A stretch of DNA of 64,000 nucleotides from Chitinophaga oryzae (GTDB lineage Bacteria; Bacteroidota; Bacteroidia; Chitinophagales; Chitinophagaceae), in assembly GCF_012516375.2 (NCBI RefSeq), contig NZ_CP051204.2, forward strand, positions 7,708,501 to 7,772,500, in the 5' to 3' direction. Under the pieces are notes generated by a model, which saw only the letters and a program-made list of their open reading frames with translations, did no database searches and was not told the origin of the DNA. Position 1 is the stretch's first letter. The number at the start of each line of letters is the position of its first letter. Below, one piece after another: positions 24,401 through 33,136 of this stretch. The translations under genes and the position numbers were made by a program.

Positions 24401-24813
24401 ATGGTCTGGTAGCCGGTGAACACAAACTCGTTGAGGTTTTTACCAGTGGAGGACAGTGCTACTTTATAGTGGTTGCTGGCGGTGAGGCTCAGCAGTTTGG
24501 TTTCGTAGCCCATATAGCCGATGGTCAACTGCTTTACAGACAGGGAGTCCGGCAGCTTCAGGGAGAACTCCCCTTTTTCGTCCGTGATCGCACCAATGCT
24601 GATGTTTTCGATCACGTTCTCCGTACCGGTAGCGGTGCCGATGGTTTTATTGCTGGCATATACAGACACGCCCGGCAAGGCTTCGCCGGAAGCGGCGTCC
24701 ACGACTTTACCCTTTACGACACGCGGGGCAGTTTGCGCCTGCGCCAGGAAAGGGGAAAGACAAGCTGCCAGCAGCAGGCAAAGGACTTTCGCCAAAATCT
24801 GATTTTTTTTCAT
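21442..24813 (-). CDS. SusC/RagA-family TonB-linked outer-membrane receptor
   Basis: A full-length SusC-type receptor of 1123 residues. It has a signal peptide (to about residue 26, LSPFLAQAQ), a CarboxypepD_reg-like domain (VVKGKVVDAASGEALPGVSV, about 32-120) and no STN domain. The plug begins near 128 (NEFVFTGYQTIKKNKSTGAI), with IRIRGTSSLQGTQDPLWVID and GARAANGVVIITTKSGK, and a 22-strand-type barrel ends with a terminal aromatic (TFTIGLNATF). It lacks STN and no sigma/FecR pair adjoins it, so its control must differ from the two STN-type receptors in the window. It is flanked by the metalloprotease gene (30 bases upstream) and SusD (11 bases downstream), so co-transcription is clear. Confidence 0.96.
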   Translation of the reverse strand: MKKNQILAKVLCLLLAACLSPFLAQAQTAPRVVKGKVVDAASGEALPGVSVYASNKTIGTATGTENVIENISIGAITDEKGEFSLKLPDSLSVKQLTIGYMGYETKLLSLTASNHYKVALSSTGKNLNEFVFTGYQTIKKNKSTGAIDKISMDKVEVAGVMSVEQMLQGQLSGVAITPQSGAPGQAAKIRIRGTSSLQGTQDPLWVIDGLPIEGTNLPTAEDAKSIDQLYTTAIAGYSPSDIESITVLKDAAATAIYGARAANGVIVITTKSGKKSERMSVNYRNNFTFTQKPDLDRLNLLNSDQKVNLELDLFTSDYTFGAGNGEVSRILNKYNVTPGDLSSKGFDGINPAARSEINALRGINTNWNDLIFRSAFTQEHSVSVSGGGDKSTYYFSGGYYDEKGATIGTGANRYNITLKTDYDITDKLKFSAGIFANQRTQTSFNTNRGGNTNPVQYSRLANPYTAVYDANGNYVYDRNIGGDKNIVDFNLLEERKNTSNTLKTQSVNTNFKLDYEVIPRLHVSSQLGIQSDITTGEQIALGNTYFVRLLADQNMRFDPVTGTQRTLLPKGGVITNNNRNMQQYTLKTMAEYSFNLNKNHEFNFMVGNELRRVKDKYQTTTGYGYDPKTLTTIPIKFQNDNEAKALYNNRNTYVENAFVSFFGTGSYTLNNRYTLGGSIRFDGSDMFGVDPKYKYLPLWSVSGLWRVMEEPFMRSVRFINLLNVRASYGLQGNVDKNTSPFVMGTYYNVPILPGDPVQVIRVETPPNAKLRWEKTINKNIGIDLSFLKNRVSITADYYDRHGKDLINVYALALETGFQNMAVNWAEMRNRGVEVSVSTRNIIRKDFRWTTDFNFSYNKNTVLRETLADNSNFPSREGHPTGTIWGIDYAGLNERGMIMVDHNGKTMSLSELLKLGDDFAGDPDLGGLFPYSGLSNEEQRALFRNMGNIDPLYTGGLNNNFTYKRFDLSVGLLFNLGQKVQVQPPFNPIYFDRGANTSSAILDRWTPSNPNGQYPGLFGAGPQTPEDVRLLGNWLRDKYYQYTNLGLWIRDAGYVRVRNITLGYRLPEETCNRIRLKGLKVTGEVRNPFVFGANYDGYMDPETMGNIYAQPIPKTFTIGLNATF

Positions 24814-24843
24814 GGTTGACAGATGTACAGGTTGATGATTGAT

Positions 24844-27459
24844 TTATTTGTTGTTCAGCGCCTGCTGCATACGGATGACCAGGTCATTGTAGTGATCGGC
24901 GGTAGCGCGGTCGCTGGTGTTTTTGCGGCTGTTGAGCAGCTGTATCAGGCGCACCATTTCGCCTCTTTTGGCGCTAACGGCGTCCGATACACGATGAATA
25001 GAGAAATATTGCAGGTTGCGGGAGGCGCGCTCTGCTTCTTTCTGCTGCGGCTGCAGGGCAAAGGTGCAGAAGCGGTCCGTGGCTGCCGGTGCAAATTCTT
25101 CCTGCAGCTTTTTAGCGTCCGGACGGGCCACGGATTTGTCGATGCTCACAATCAGCGCGTCTACAAAACCTTTCTGGCTGTTACGCTCGAAGATGTCCAG
25201 CGGCTGGCCTTTGATGGTTTTGGCAAAGAGGCCGTTGTGCAGGTCGCGCATCAGTTCTGATACGGTATAGGCAGCGGAGCCGTTGGCCGCTTCGTTCTCC
25301 ATCATACGCGACAGGCGCTCGTCGCGCAGCAGGTCGTAGAAGAAGAAAGACTGTAACCCTTTGGCATATACGAGTGCGCCATATTCTATATTTCCGATGG
25401 GGCTCTCCTTGATCGGATAACTCTTAGCATAGATCTCATTTTTAAACAACCATGCCGGTGTGTTGAACACCTCTTCCAGCAGGTATTTCACGGCTTCCTG
25501 CTGTTTCTTTTTAGGTACATGCACATAGCTGTTCTGTTGCTGGCCGAATACGGTAGGCGTTACATAGATGCCACCCACGGAGGCCATTACGTGATACCCG
25601 TACTGGTTCCACTGGCCGATAGCGCTGTTGAGCATTTTACCGGCTTCATCATAGGTATGGCCTTCTTCGCGGGTCCAGCTGAGGATCTGCGGCACAATGC
25701 GTTTCAGGTTCTGCAAACCGTAGCGGCTGGCTTTCACGGCATCGTTGCCCAGGTCTTCTATCTGTGCACGCGGATCGATGGCGTCACGGATATCCTGCTG
25801 TTCGCCGAAAGCGTAGAGCGGGTCATTTTCGTGTGCGCGTAACTGTTTGTTCAGCTCCGGCAGCTCGTCGTGCGGGTTCTGGCCGGTATAACGGTAAGCC
25901 CAGCCGATGGCGAATTTATCGTACACGCCGATGGCGGGCGTAATTTGGGTCACGTTGTCTCCCGGCTGCGCCACATAGTTAAAACGGGCGTAGTCCATGA
26001 TAGACGGCGCGGTGCCGCCCATGCGGGAAGTAAATCCGGGAGAGCGCAGGGAGTCCACGTCGAAAGCGTAAGAGCTGCCCATGTTATGCTGCAGGCCCAG
26101 GGTATGGCCCACTTCATGGCTGGATACAAAACGGATGGCATGCCCCATGAGGGAATCGCTGAAGTGGTTGCCACGGGCGCGCGGATCGATGGCGCCAGTC
26201 TGAATGCGTATCCAGGAATGGAGGGTGCTCATCACGTTGTGCCACCAGATGATGTCTGCCTCGATAATTTCACCGGAGCGGGGATCTATCACAGAAGGCC
26301 CCATGGCATTGGCTTTGGCGGAAGCGGCGTAGGTCACCACGGAGTAACGGGCATCGTCGCCGTCGAAGTCAGGATCATCTGTCGGCGCATCTTTGGCGAT
26401 GATGGCGTTTTTAAAGCCGGCAGCTTCAAAAGCTTTCTGCCAGTCTTCGATACCTGCTTTGATATAAGGGCGCCACTGAGCGGGTGTGCTGGCATCTATG
26501 TAGTATACGATCGGTTTTTTAGGTTCTACCAGTTCACCGTTTTTATACCGCTGCATATCTTCCGGTTTGGGTTCCAGCCGCCAGCGGGTGATCAGCTCCC
26601 GCTGTTCCAGTTTGTGCTGCGCATCGCTGAAATACCAGCGGGGCGTGGTAAAGAGGCCTACTCTCCTGTCGGCGAAGCGCGGCTTCATGGGCTGTTCGCT
26701 GAGCAGTACCAGGTTGGTGGTGGTTTCGATAGACACCTCCACTCCGGTGATTTTTGCCGTCAGTTCAGATTTGGCCACTACGTTGTCCTGGAAGGATTTG
26801 ATGCCACGGATGCGGGACAGGTCCTTAATAGGAGAACCCGGCAGGCCCAGTGATTCAAAGACGTTATTGATACTGCTGGCAGAACCGTCAAACAATTTAG
26901 AGACGTTCACCACGAAGGCGGAGGTGTCTTTGTTATAGGCTTCTATCTTAAACTGATCAATCAGGGACGGGATAAAGTTATCCGCCACAGACTGTGCGAT
27001 AGCGTTGTTGGCGGGAACTTCCAGGAAAGGGTTCTGCTTACGCAGGAAAATTTTATTCAGCAGGGTATCTCTTTCAAAGGTGATCACCATATTGGCGTAG
27101 TTCATCCCTTTGTTGACACCCGCTTCGTTGAGCTGCTCCGGTACTTTGGACAGTTTGTTCACGACCAGTATCTGGCGGCCGGCCAGCTTCAGGGGTATCT
27201 CGAAGTAATAATCCGTCTTTACCCGGTGCACCTTAAAAAGGCCGTCTACCGTTACGGCATCCGCCGTAATCACTTCCTGGTAGGGTTTCATCCCTTTGGT
27301 GTCGGGCTTCTTTTTGGCGGTCGTGTCGGCAACAACAGCAGGGGTTTTCCTGCCGAAAAGCCAGCCATGTTTTTTTTTCGATTGCGCCATTACATCGGCA
27401 GATGTAACGAGGGCTACGCATGGCAGTAGCCATAACAGTTTCCTGTAATTAGCGTGCAT
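24844..27459 (-). CDS. Secreted zinc metalloprotease (DUF5117/DUF5118/DUF4953 type)
   Basis: An 871-residue secreted zincin. A signal peptide (LLWLLPCVALVTSADVMAQ) is followed by DUF5118- and DUF5117-type N-terminal parts (PYQEVITADAVTVDGLFKVH, VNKLSKVPEQLNEAGVNKGM). The catalytic domain has a full metzincin zinc motif HEVGHTLGLQH at about residues 448-458 and a Met-turn-like SIMDYARFNY about 40 residues later. The C-terminal helical part ends in QALNNK. The protein family is common in Bacteroidota and mostly uncharacterised. Here it is the first gene of an operon with SusC and SusD, so the likely role is cutting extracellular or periplasmic peptides for uptake (inference). A paralogue lies at 56425-58977. 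Confidence 0.93.
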   Translation of the reverse strand: MHANYRKLLWLLPCVALVTSADVMAQSKKKHGWLFGRKTPAVVADTTAKKKPDTKGMKPYQEVITADAVTVDGLFKVHRVKTDYYFEIPLKLAGRQILVVNKLSKVPEQLNEAGVNKGMNYANMVITFERDTLLNKIFLRKQNPFLEVPANNAIAQSVADNFIPSLIDQFKIEAYNKDTSAFVVNVSKLFDGSASSINNVFESLGLPGSPIKDLSRIRGIKSFQDNVVAKSELTAKITGVEVSIETTTNLVLLSEQPMKPRFADRRVGLFTTPRWYFSDAQHKLEQRELITRWRLEPKPEDMQRYKNGELVEPKKPIVYYIDASTPAQWRPYIKAGIEDWQKAFEAAGFKNAIIAKDAPTDDPDFDGDDARYSVVTYAASAKANAMGPSVIDPRSGEIIEADIIWWHNVMSTLHSWIRIQTGAIDPRARGNHFSDSLMGHAIRFVSSHEVGHTLGLQHNMGSSYAFDVDSLRSPGFTSRMGGTAPSIMDYARFNYVAQPGDNVTQITPAIGVYDKFAIGWAYRYTGQNPHDELPELNKQLRAHENDPLYAFGEQQDIRDAIDPRAQIEDLGNDAVKASRYGLQNLKRIVPQILSWTREEGHTYDEAGKMLNSAIGQWNQYGYHVMASVGGIYVTPTVFGQQQNSYVHVPKKKQQEAVKYLLEEVFNTPAWLFKNEIYAKSYPIKESPIGNIEYGALVYAKGLQSFFFYDLLRDERLSRMMENEAANGSAAYTVSELMRDLHNGLFAKTIKGQPLDIFERNSQKGFVDALIVSIDKSVARPDAKKLQEEFAPAATDRFCTFALQPQQKEAERASRNLQYFSIHRVSDAVSAKRGEMVRLIQLLNSRKNTSDRATADHYNDLVIRMQQALNNK

Positions 27460-28004
27460 AGATAGGAGTTATTAAGATTGTACAGACAATAGTTCAGGGA
27501 ATAACAATCCGGCCCGCTGCTACAGGTACGACTGAGGTAATGAAATGCCACAGCAAAGCCCAGCGAGGGCCGGGCTACAAAGGACGAATAACAGTCTTGC
27601 TACAAGTATTGGGTGCTGTTTATTTCAATTTGGGCACAGGCAATCTCTTTACAAGCAAAATGGTTTCCCGGTTAACATTTTTTTAACCTTGAGGGCGCAA
27701 AATTATTGAAAAGTATGCTTGTAACCGTTTTTTGTAAGATAACTTTTAATATAACCCCGAAAAAACGATGAGAAGTAGCCACAGATGGGCATCGCCGTTC
27801 ATAACATTTTTTAAAACGTTATAGAAACCTGTTGCTGCTATCCTACGCCGATTCCCCTGAAAATGCCCGTTTCCCGGGATTTTTTCTATGTCTTTTATAC
27901 TATCTTAGCCCCGTTGTGAACCCGTCACCTATGTTTCAGTACCCCAGCCCCTACCTTGAAGTTGTGGTCCGGAAACTGCCACAACGGAGAAATGAAAACA
28001 CCAC
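27460..28004. other. Intergenic region between divergent protease operon and WGR gene
   Basis: 545 bases without a convincing gene. On the minus strand TAATTTTG (plus 27698-27705) matches the Bacteroidota -7 consensus TAnnTTTG, but I see no good -33 element 19 bases before it. It could drive the protease-SusC-SusD operon with a leader of about 230 bases. No hairpin of note beyond GC-rich patches near 27540-27580. Confidence 0.5.
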
Positions 28005-31000
28005 ATGAAAAAGAAATTTATCTATCAGGACGACAAGTCGCACAAATTCTGGGACATTACGATCAGCGGAACATCCCTCATTGTTACTTTTGGCAAGGCC
28101 GGCACACAAGGGCAAACACAGGCGAAGTCCTTTGCCACGGAAGACGAATGCCGGACAGCTGCCGATAAGCTCATTGCAGAAAAAACCCAAAAAGGATACC
28201 GCCCGGCGGAAGAGGAGGCACTACCCACCAGCGATTTTCATATACCGGCGCCTATGTATGACGATATCCTGGCCATGGCAGCCTACCTGGAAACCCATTG
28301 GCCGGAGCTGGTGGTGGAAACGCCCCCCGTTTCCGACGCGCATATCCGGAAAATGGAAATCACGTCCGGTTTGCTTTTCCCGCCGGCCTTTATGGCTTTC
28401 TGGAGAAAGAAAGGATACTTCTATTTTGAAAAAGACGAGTTCCTCTGCTCCGTATACGCTTATAATGACAATGCCGAAAACGCCACCACGCTGTTTAACC
28501 TGTTGCAGTATTTCCTGAAAATTTACCGCTGCGAAAGTGAATGGCTGAAGCAGGAGAAAATACTCCTGTCCCACTGCTGGATGCTGGGCATGATCATGAA
28601 CGATGAAGAGAAATGGTTTTTCTTCCTCGATCCGTTGGCGAACGTACACCGGGTGTATATCCAACCATCCTTCACGGAGGTGAATGATGAAATATTGTCC
28701 GCCGCCTTTGCGCCATTGATGGCAGAGAAAGCATATTACCAACTGCCAGCCGCTGAAGAAGAGGCGGTGGAAACAGAAAACACGGCCGAAGAGACGGTGG
28801 TGGAAGAAAAAGACGATGACGCGGAAGCCCGCGCCTTCATAGCACAACACCGGCTGGAACAGCTCTCCTACCAGGAGGTGCTGGACAGATTAGGCGCCGA
28901 AGTATTATTTGACTACTGGGACTCCGACGATTACGACCCCGCCGATACCAACTGGAGCACCGAGAATTATGAATCGGAGCGCGATTTCTTCGAAGACAGC
29001 CACCCCCTCTATTTTTGTGAGGGAGACCTCAATATCGACGGCGACCTGAGACTGCCCAACAGTTATATGGGCTTGCTCGTCGTAAAAGGAAATATGAACA
29101 TCCGCGGGCAGGTGCCATCGCAATCACCCTATTACGTGACGGGCAACAGTACCATTGATTTCCTCAACCTGGATGCCTTTCAGAAAACGGTCGGCACAGA
29201 AACCGTACGGTATATAGCCCTGGCCATGGGACAGGATGACGAGGTGCTGCATCGTATGCCACGCCGGAAAATAAACGCGCCTTATTTCTTCTCCTGGTTT
29301 TACAACCTCCACTGTTTTGACTTCGGGCCGCAAACGCTGATAACGGCCATGTACAACGAAGACGACCTGTCGGCTTATAATACGGATAACGCAATGCTCA
29401 CCTGGCATGAATACGCCTGCGCTTTCCGCCCGGAATTCTGGAGCGCTATCAGTGAACAGTGGCACGATGTATTCACAGTCCGCACTTTAGCCATGTATGA
29501 AGCCCTGCGCAACAACAGCCCTGTACTGCTGGACGGTGTTACGACTAAGGGAATTCAGCTGGTCCGCGAAGGAGAGCGCCTTTACCGGCAGGATGATTTT
29601 GCGGGCGCCTACCAGAGCTTTAAAGAAGCTGCCGCGGTGTCTCCGGGCTACTATTGGGCTTACTACCACGCCGGCAACGTGCTCTATCACCAGAAAGCCT
29701 ACACGCAGGCGATGACCTTCTTTGCCAAAGGCATTCCGCATACCCCTGAAAAAGTGGAGTACGAGGTTGCCTGTATGCAGGAAGCGGCGCTATGTGCTGC
29801 AATTACAGGGGATAACGATAACGCTGTGAAGTGGGCCGACATGGTCCTGCAAAAGTGTCCTTCCGCCCATTTTGCTCTGCGGATCAAAGGAGAGATACTG
29901 ATCCGCCGGCAGCAGCCGGAGGAAGCGAAAAGTATGCTTGAACAGTCAGTCGGTATTAAAAGTATCTTTTCCAACAACTGGTTATTGGGGTTAGTCTATC
30001 ATCTTCAGGGAGATGAACAACAGGCCGATAAGTACTACCGGGCTGCCTGTGAGAAGAACCAGAAAGCACGTCCTTATACCGAACATACCGACCTTGCCTA
30101 TATTTACGGCACGCCCGTTACCCTAAACTGGGATGCCGGTAAACCCGCTGCTACCGTAAAAGACCAGGCCTACTGGGACCAGTTTTTTGCCGACGCCATA
30201 CAGCAACAGGGGCCGGACCTGCACAATAAAATGTGGCATAAGCTCACCACCATCCCCGGGCAGTATCGCAGCGGGAGCATGCTGGAGGCCCTGATGCAAC
30301 ACCAGTATCTTGGGGAATATGATGTGGAGGGCGACCTTATCCAGTACTTCGGCAAGGAACTGATCACACCGGCAATAGCCCTGCTGGCCGTCAGCCGGGC
30401 CCACCCCTGCCATTATCAGCATATCCCGCCTGTATTGCTCACCGATGCCATTTTTAAAGCACACCCGGCAGGCATCGACCTTACGTATGTCCCGGAAGAA
30501 AAAAGGACATACGACCTCTGTTTCCTCGCCGTCAGCAATAACCAATACAACTACACGCTTGTACCCCAGGCCTTCCGGGACGAACGCATGAACATCGCCC
30601 TGATCGCCGGCGGCGTACTGGGTAATTCATCCGGCAAGGTGCTGCCGTCGAAATACTATACCAGCGAATATATACAACAGGCTATCGACCTGGGCATACA
30701 CGTTATAGAACGTATCCCCGCGCAATATGTGGATAAAGCAGTATACGATTATGCCGTTGCCAGGTACGGCCAGCAGCCGGAATGGCCTTTCATCGTGGAG
30801 CAGTTTGACCGTCAGCGCTGGCGTTATGGTTCCCGGTACGACATTGCATGGCTCGGCAAACTGATACTGCATCATGGAATGGACATCTTTTGGCGTATAC
30901 CCCGGGGAACTGTCGACCAGCAAAGCTACCAGTACATTAAAAAACATCTCGGCGATCAGCCCGGCTTTAAGGAGAAAGTGAAACAATATGGCTGGGATAC

Positions 31001-32375
31001 CCGTATGGACGTTGCCTTTGAAGCTGCCCGGGAATTTGATTACGATACCTTCAGTAAAGTATGGGCCTGTTTCTGGGATGAAGATTTCATCATCGGCGCC
31101 CTCACAGCCCACGAGCCGAATTCCAGCGAAAGGATCTACGGGGTGCCGCCGCAGTACCTCACTCAGAAAATCTGTGATATCGCCGTTAAACGCAACGCTT
31201 ACGATTTCCAGTTTGTGCCGAAGCAGTTTGTCACGCCTGCCATGTGCGAAGCCGCCTGCTCCCAGCACTATGGCGCCGCACTGGAATATGTGCCGCTGGC
31301 CATGCGTACGGAGAAAGTATGCAGCCTGGCGCTGGAACGCGATGCAGAAACGATCCGCTTTGTGCCGCTGGCGCTGCGCACCGTGCAGCGTTGCATGCAG
31401 GTAATCATCAACAACACCACCTATCTCAAATTCGTTCCTTATGAGCATTACACGGAGGTATTCACCATCCTGCTTCAAACACAGAAGGCACGTTTGTATG
31501 AAGACATGATGCTGGTCAACCTGGGACTTGGCCTGATCCATCAACACCAATATGCCGATGCCCGCACGCAGCTGCTGGCAGTAGAACGATCATCAGAGGT
31601 ACGCGACCACAACCAACACCAGGCATTGTATTATACCGGATGGAGTTACTATCTCGAAGGCGACAGCAAGCAGGCCACCGAATACTGGCGCCAGGCGCAG
31701 GATATCGCCAGGACCCGTAAGATCGGCAAAGAACACTGGCTCACCTTTCCCTACGATAGCTTCCAGCTGCCGCCTGTAAGCGATGTGTATGAATTCAGCC
31801 GGGATGATTTCAGCCACAACATGCGGGAAGCAGGTTTGCTTATCGACAGCAATAACTACCTGCCGGCGCTGGAACTGCTGGCACAGGCAGAGAAACAGCT
31901 ACAGGATGCCCAATGCACGGAAATGTGGCTGTGGGCACAGGTATGGGACCATCAGCGCTATGCGCTGTATGAAGCCGGTCAGCAGGAAGCCTCACTGAAC
32001 GTATGCCGGAAAATGATCGCCGAACTGGGTAAACTCACCCTCTGGGATTATCTCGAAGAATACACCCCTATCCGTGCTGCCTTACGTAACGCACATAACA
32101 GCCTGGCATACCGTTGCTACGAAACAGCGCAGGACCTGCAGCAGGTAAAAGAAGGGTTACAACATATCAGGACCACGATGAAAACGATCTCCCCGATTGA
32201 AGAGAAAAGTGCGCTGTCCCCGTTCTATGAAACGCAGGCGCTGCTATGGCACAAAGCCATGCAGTTTGACACGGCCTACCAGAAAGACTTTCAGAAAAGC
32301 ATGGAGAAAATCGATAAAATGAAGCTGAAAGAAAAAGGATTTCTCAGCGATGATTTCGCGGAGAAAGTAAAATAG
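28005..32375 (+). CDS. Giant WGR-domain protein with SMI1/KNR4-like, TPR and DUF4116-like repeats
   Basis: A 1456-residue cytoplasmic protein with several modules. Residues 1-80 are a WGR domain (HKFWDITISGTSLIVTFGKA, GTQGQTQAKSF), known from PARPs and from MolR-like bacterial proteins. About 95-250 resembles SMI1/KNR4 (SGLLFPPAFMAFWRKKGYFY). An acidic linker (about 255-280) follows, then a segment like polymer-forming beta-solenoids (NIDGDLRLPNSYMGLLVVKG NMNIRG). TPR-like helices lie around 515-700. Repeats of the type YVPLAMRTEKVCSLALERDA appear at about 810-1150 and recall DUF4116. C-terminal TPR-like repeats complete the chain. SMI1/KNR4 modules occur in toxin-immunity proteins, but no toxin gene adjoins. 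Function unknown; terminator at 32397-32428. Confidence 0.8.
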   Translation: MKKKFIYQDDKSHKFWDITISGTSLIVTFGKAGTQGQTQAKSFATEDECRTAADKLIAEKTQKGYRPAEEEALPTSDFHIPAPMYDDILAMAAYLETHWPELVVETPPVSDAHIRKMEITSGLLFPPAFMAFWRKKGYFYFEKDEFLCSVYAYNDNAENATTLFNLLQYFLKIYRCESEWLKQEKILLSHCWMLGMIMNDEEKWFFFLDPLANVHRVYIQPSFTEVNDEILSAAFAPLMAEKAYYQLPAAEEEAVETENTAEETVVEEKDDDAEARAFIAQHRLEQLSYQEVLDRLGAEVLFDYWDSDDYDPADTNWSTENYESERDFFEDSHPLYFCEGDLNIDGDLRLPNSYMGLLVVKGNMNIRGQVPSQSPYYVTGNSTIDFLNLDAFQKTVGTETVRYIALAMGQDDEVLHRMPRRKINAPYFFSWFYNLHCFDFGPQTLITAMYNEDDLSAYNTDNAMLTWHEYACAFRPEFWSAISEQWHDVFTVRTLAMYEALRNNSPVLLDGVTTKGIQLVREGERLYRQDDFAGAYQSFKEAAAVSPGYYWAYYHAGNVLYHQKAYTQAMTFFAKGIPHTPEKVEYEVACMQEAALCAAITGDNDNAVKWADMVLQKCPSAHFALRIKGEILIRRQQPEEAKSMLEQSVGIKSIFSNNWLLGLVYHLQGDEQQADKYYRAACEKNQKARPYTEHTDLAYIYGTPVTLNWDAGKPAATVKDQAYWDQFFADAIQQQGPDLHNKMWHKLTTIPGQYRSGSMLEALMQHQYLGEYDVEGDLIQYFGKELITPAIALLAVSRAHPCHYQHIPPVLLTDAIFKAHPAGIDLTYVPEEKRTYDLCFLAVSNNQYNYTLVPQAFRDERMNIALIAGGVLGNSSGKVLPSKYYTSEYIQQAIDLGIHVIERIPAQYVDKAVYDYAVARYGQQPEWPFIVEQFDRQRWRYGSRYDIAWLGKLILHHGMDIFWRIPRGTVDQQSYQYIKKHLGDQPGFKEKVKQYGWDTRMDVAFEAAREFDYDTFSKVWACFWDEDFIIGALTAHEPNSSERIYGVPPQYLTQKICDIAVKRNAYDFQFVPKQFVTPAMCEAACSQHYGAALEYVPLAMRTEKVCSLALERDAETIRFVPLALRTVQRCMQVIINNTTYLKFVPYEHYTEVFTILLQTQKARLYEDMMLVNLGLGLIHQHQYADARTQLLAVERSSEVRDHNQHQALYYTGWSYYLEGDSKQATEYWRQAQDIARTRKIGKEHWLTFPYDSFQLPPVSDVYEFSRDDFSHNMREAGLLIDSNNYLPALELLAQAEKQLQDAQCTEMWLWAQVWDHQRYALYEAGQQEASLNVCRKMIAELGKLTLWDYLEEYTPIRAALRNAHNSLAYRCYETAQDLQQVKEGLQHIRTTMKTISPIEEKSALSPFYETQALLWHKAMQFDTAYQKDFQKSMEKIDKMKLKEKGFLSDDFAEKVK

Positions 32376-32396
32376 ACATTATTAAAAAACACTATT

Positions 32397-32428
32397 GAAT
32401 GGCTTTTAGTGAATACTAAAAGCCATTC
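32397..32428 (+). terminator. Rho-independent terminator after the WGR gene
   Basis: Perfect 14-base arms (GAATGGCTTTTAGT and its complement) with a GAAT loop, 21 bases past the stop codon, followed by an AT-rich stretch. Confidence 0.85.
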
Positions 32429-32471
32429 TTAATATTCAGTTCACATCTGCTGTCTAAGTTTGCTTCCGGAT

Positions 32472-33089
32472 ATGGAAAAGCTAACGGACCATCGGTTGTT
32501 ATTATTGATTCAGCAGGGGAATCACACAGCTTTCACCACCTTTGTCAACCGCTACTGGGAAGATGTCTATACCTATACGAAGTCGCGGATCAGGCAAGGG
32601 GCGGATGCCCAGGATATTGTGCAGGATATTTTTATCAGCTGCTGGAACAACCGCGGGCACCTGCATACCGGCGCCAACGGCCGGCTTACGGCCTATCTCT
32701 ACCAGGCTGCCCGCTATGCTATCATCGATTACTTTTCCAGGCCGGGGGTGACTATTTACAACGATATACTGCTGGAAGCCGCGGCTGACAGACAGATGGA
32801 AAACAATGCCGAAACGCAGCTCTACCTGAAAGAGCTGGAACATCATATCCGGCAGGAGGTAGATCAGCTGCCGGACCGCCTTAAAATGCCTTACCTCCTG
32901 AGCCGGGAAGGTAATCTGAGCCTCAAAGACATCGCACAGCAAATGTCGCTTTCCGAACAAACGGTGAAGAACAACATCACGCTGGCGCTGCGCATCCTGC
33001 GCACCCGGCTGCATGGCAATGAACATTATCTCAGCACCTTCCTTTTACTGCTGACTATTCCCTCTTATAACAACTTAATAATTCCGTAA
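32472..33089 (+). CDS. RNA polymerase ECF sigma factor (sigma-70 family)
   Basis: A 205-residue ECF sigma factor. Sigma-2 covers about residues 10-85 (FVNRYWEDVYTYTKSRI, AQDIVQDIFISCWNNRG) and sigma-4 about 130-180 (LKDIAQQMSLSEQTVKNNIT). A hydrophobic C-terminal tail (STFLLLLTIPSYNNLII) resembles that of the sigma factor at 2699-3295. The ATG at 32472 is preferred; the frame opens at a TTG at 32460. It is followed 47 bases later by a FecR gene and then an STN-type SusC, so it is the transcription factor of a surface-signalling system for the 33-40 kb operon. Confidence 0.93.
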   Translation: MEKLTDHRLLLLIQQGNHTAFTTFVNRYWEDVYTYTKSRIRQGADAQDIVQDIFISCWNNRGHLHTGANGRLTAYLYQAARYAIIDYFSRPGVTIYNDILLEAAADRQMENNAETQLYLKELEHHIRQEVDQLPDRLKMPYLLSREGNLSLKDIAQQMSLSEQTVKNNITLALRILRTRLHGNEHYLSTFLLLLTIPSYNNLIIP

Positions 33090-33136
33090 CACAACATTGC
33101 GGTACTTACCGTCCTCCGGGGAGATTCTCTCCTTGT

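Noticed and set aside
22411..24819. 802-codon open frame on the plus strand
   Set aside because: It lies antisense to the SusC gene at 21442-24813, whose domains are unmistakable. Long antisense frames are expected in GC-biased coding DNA.
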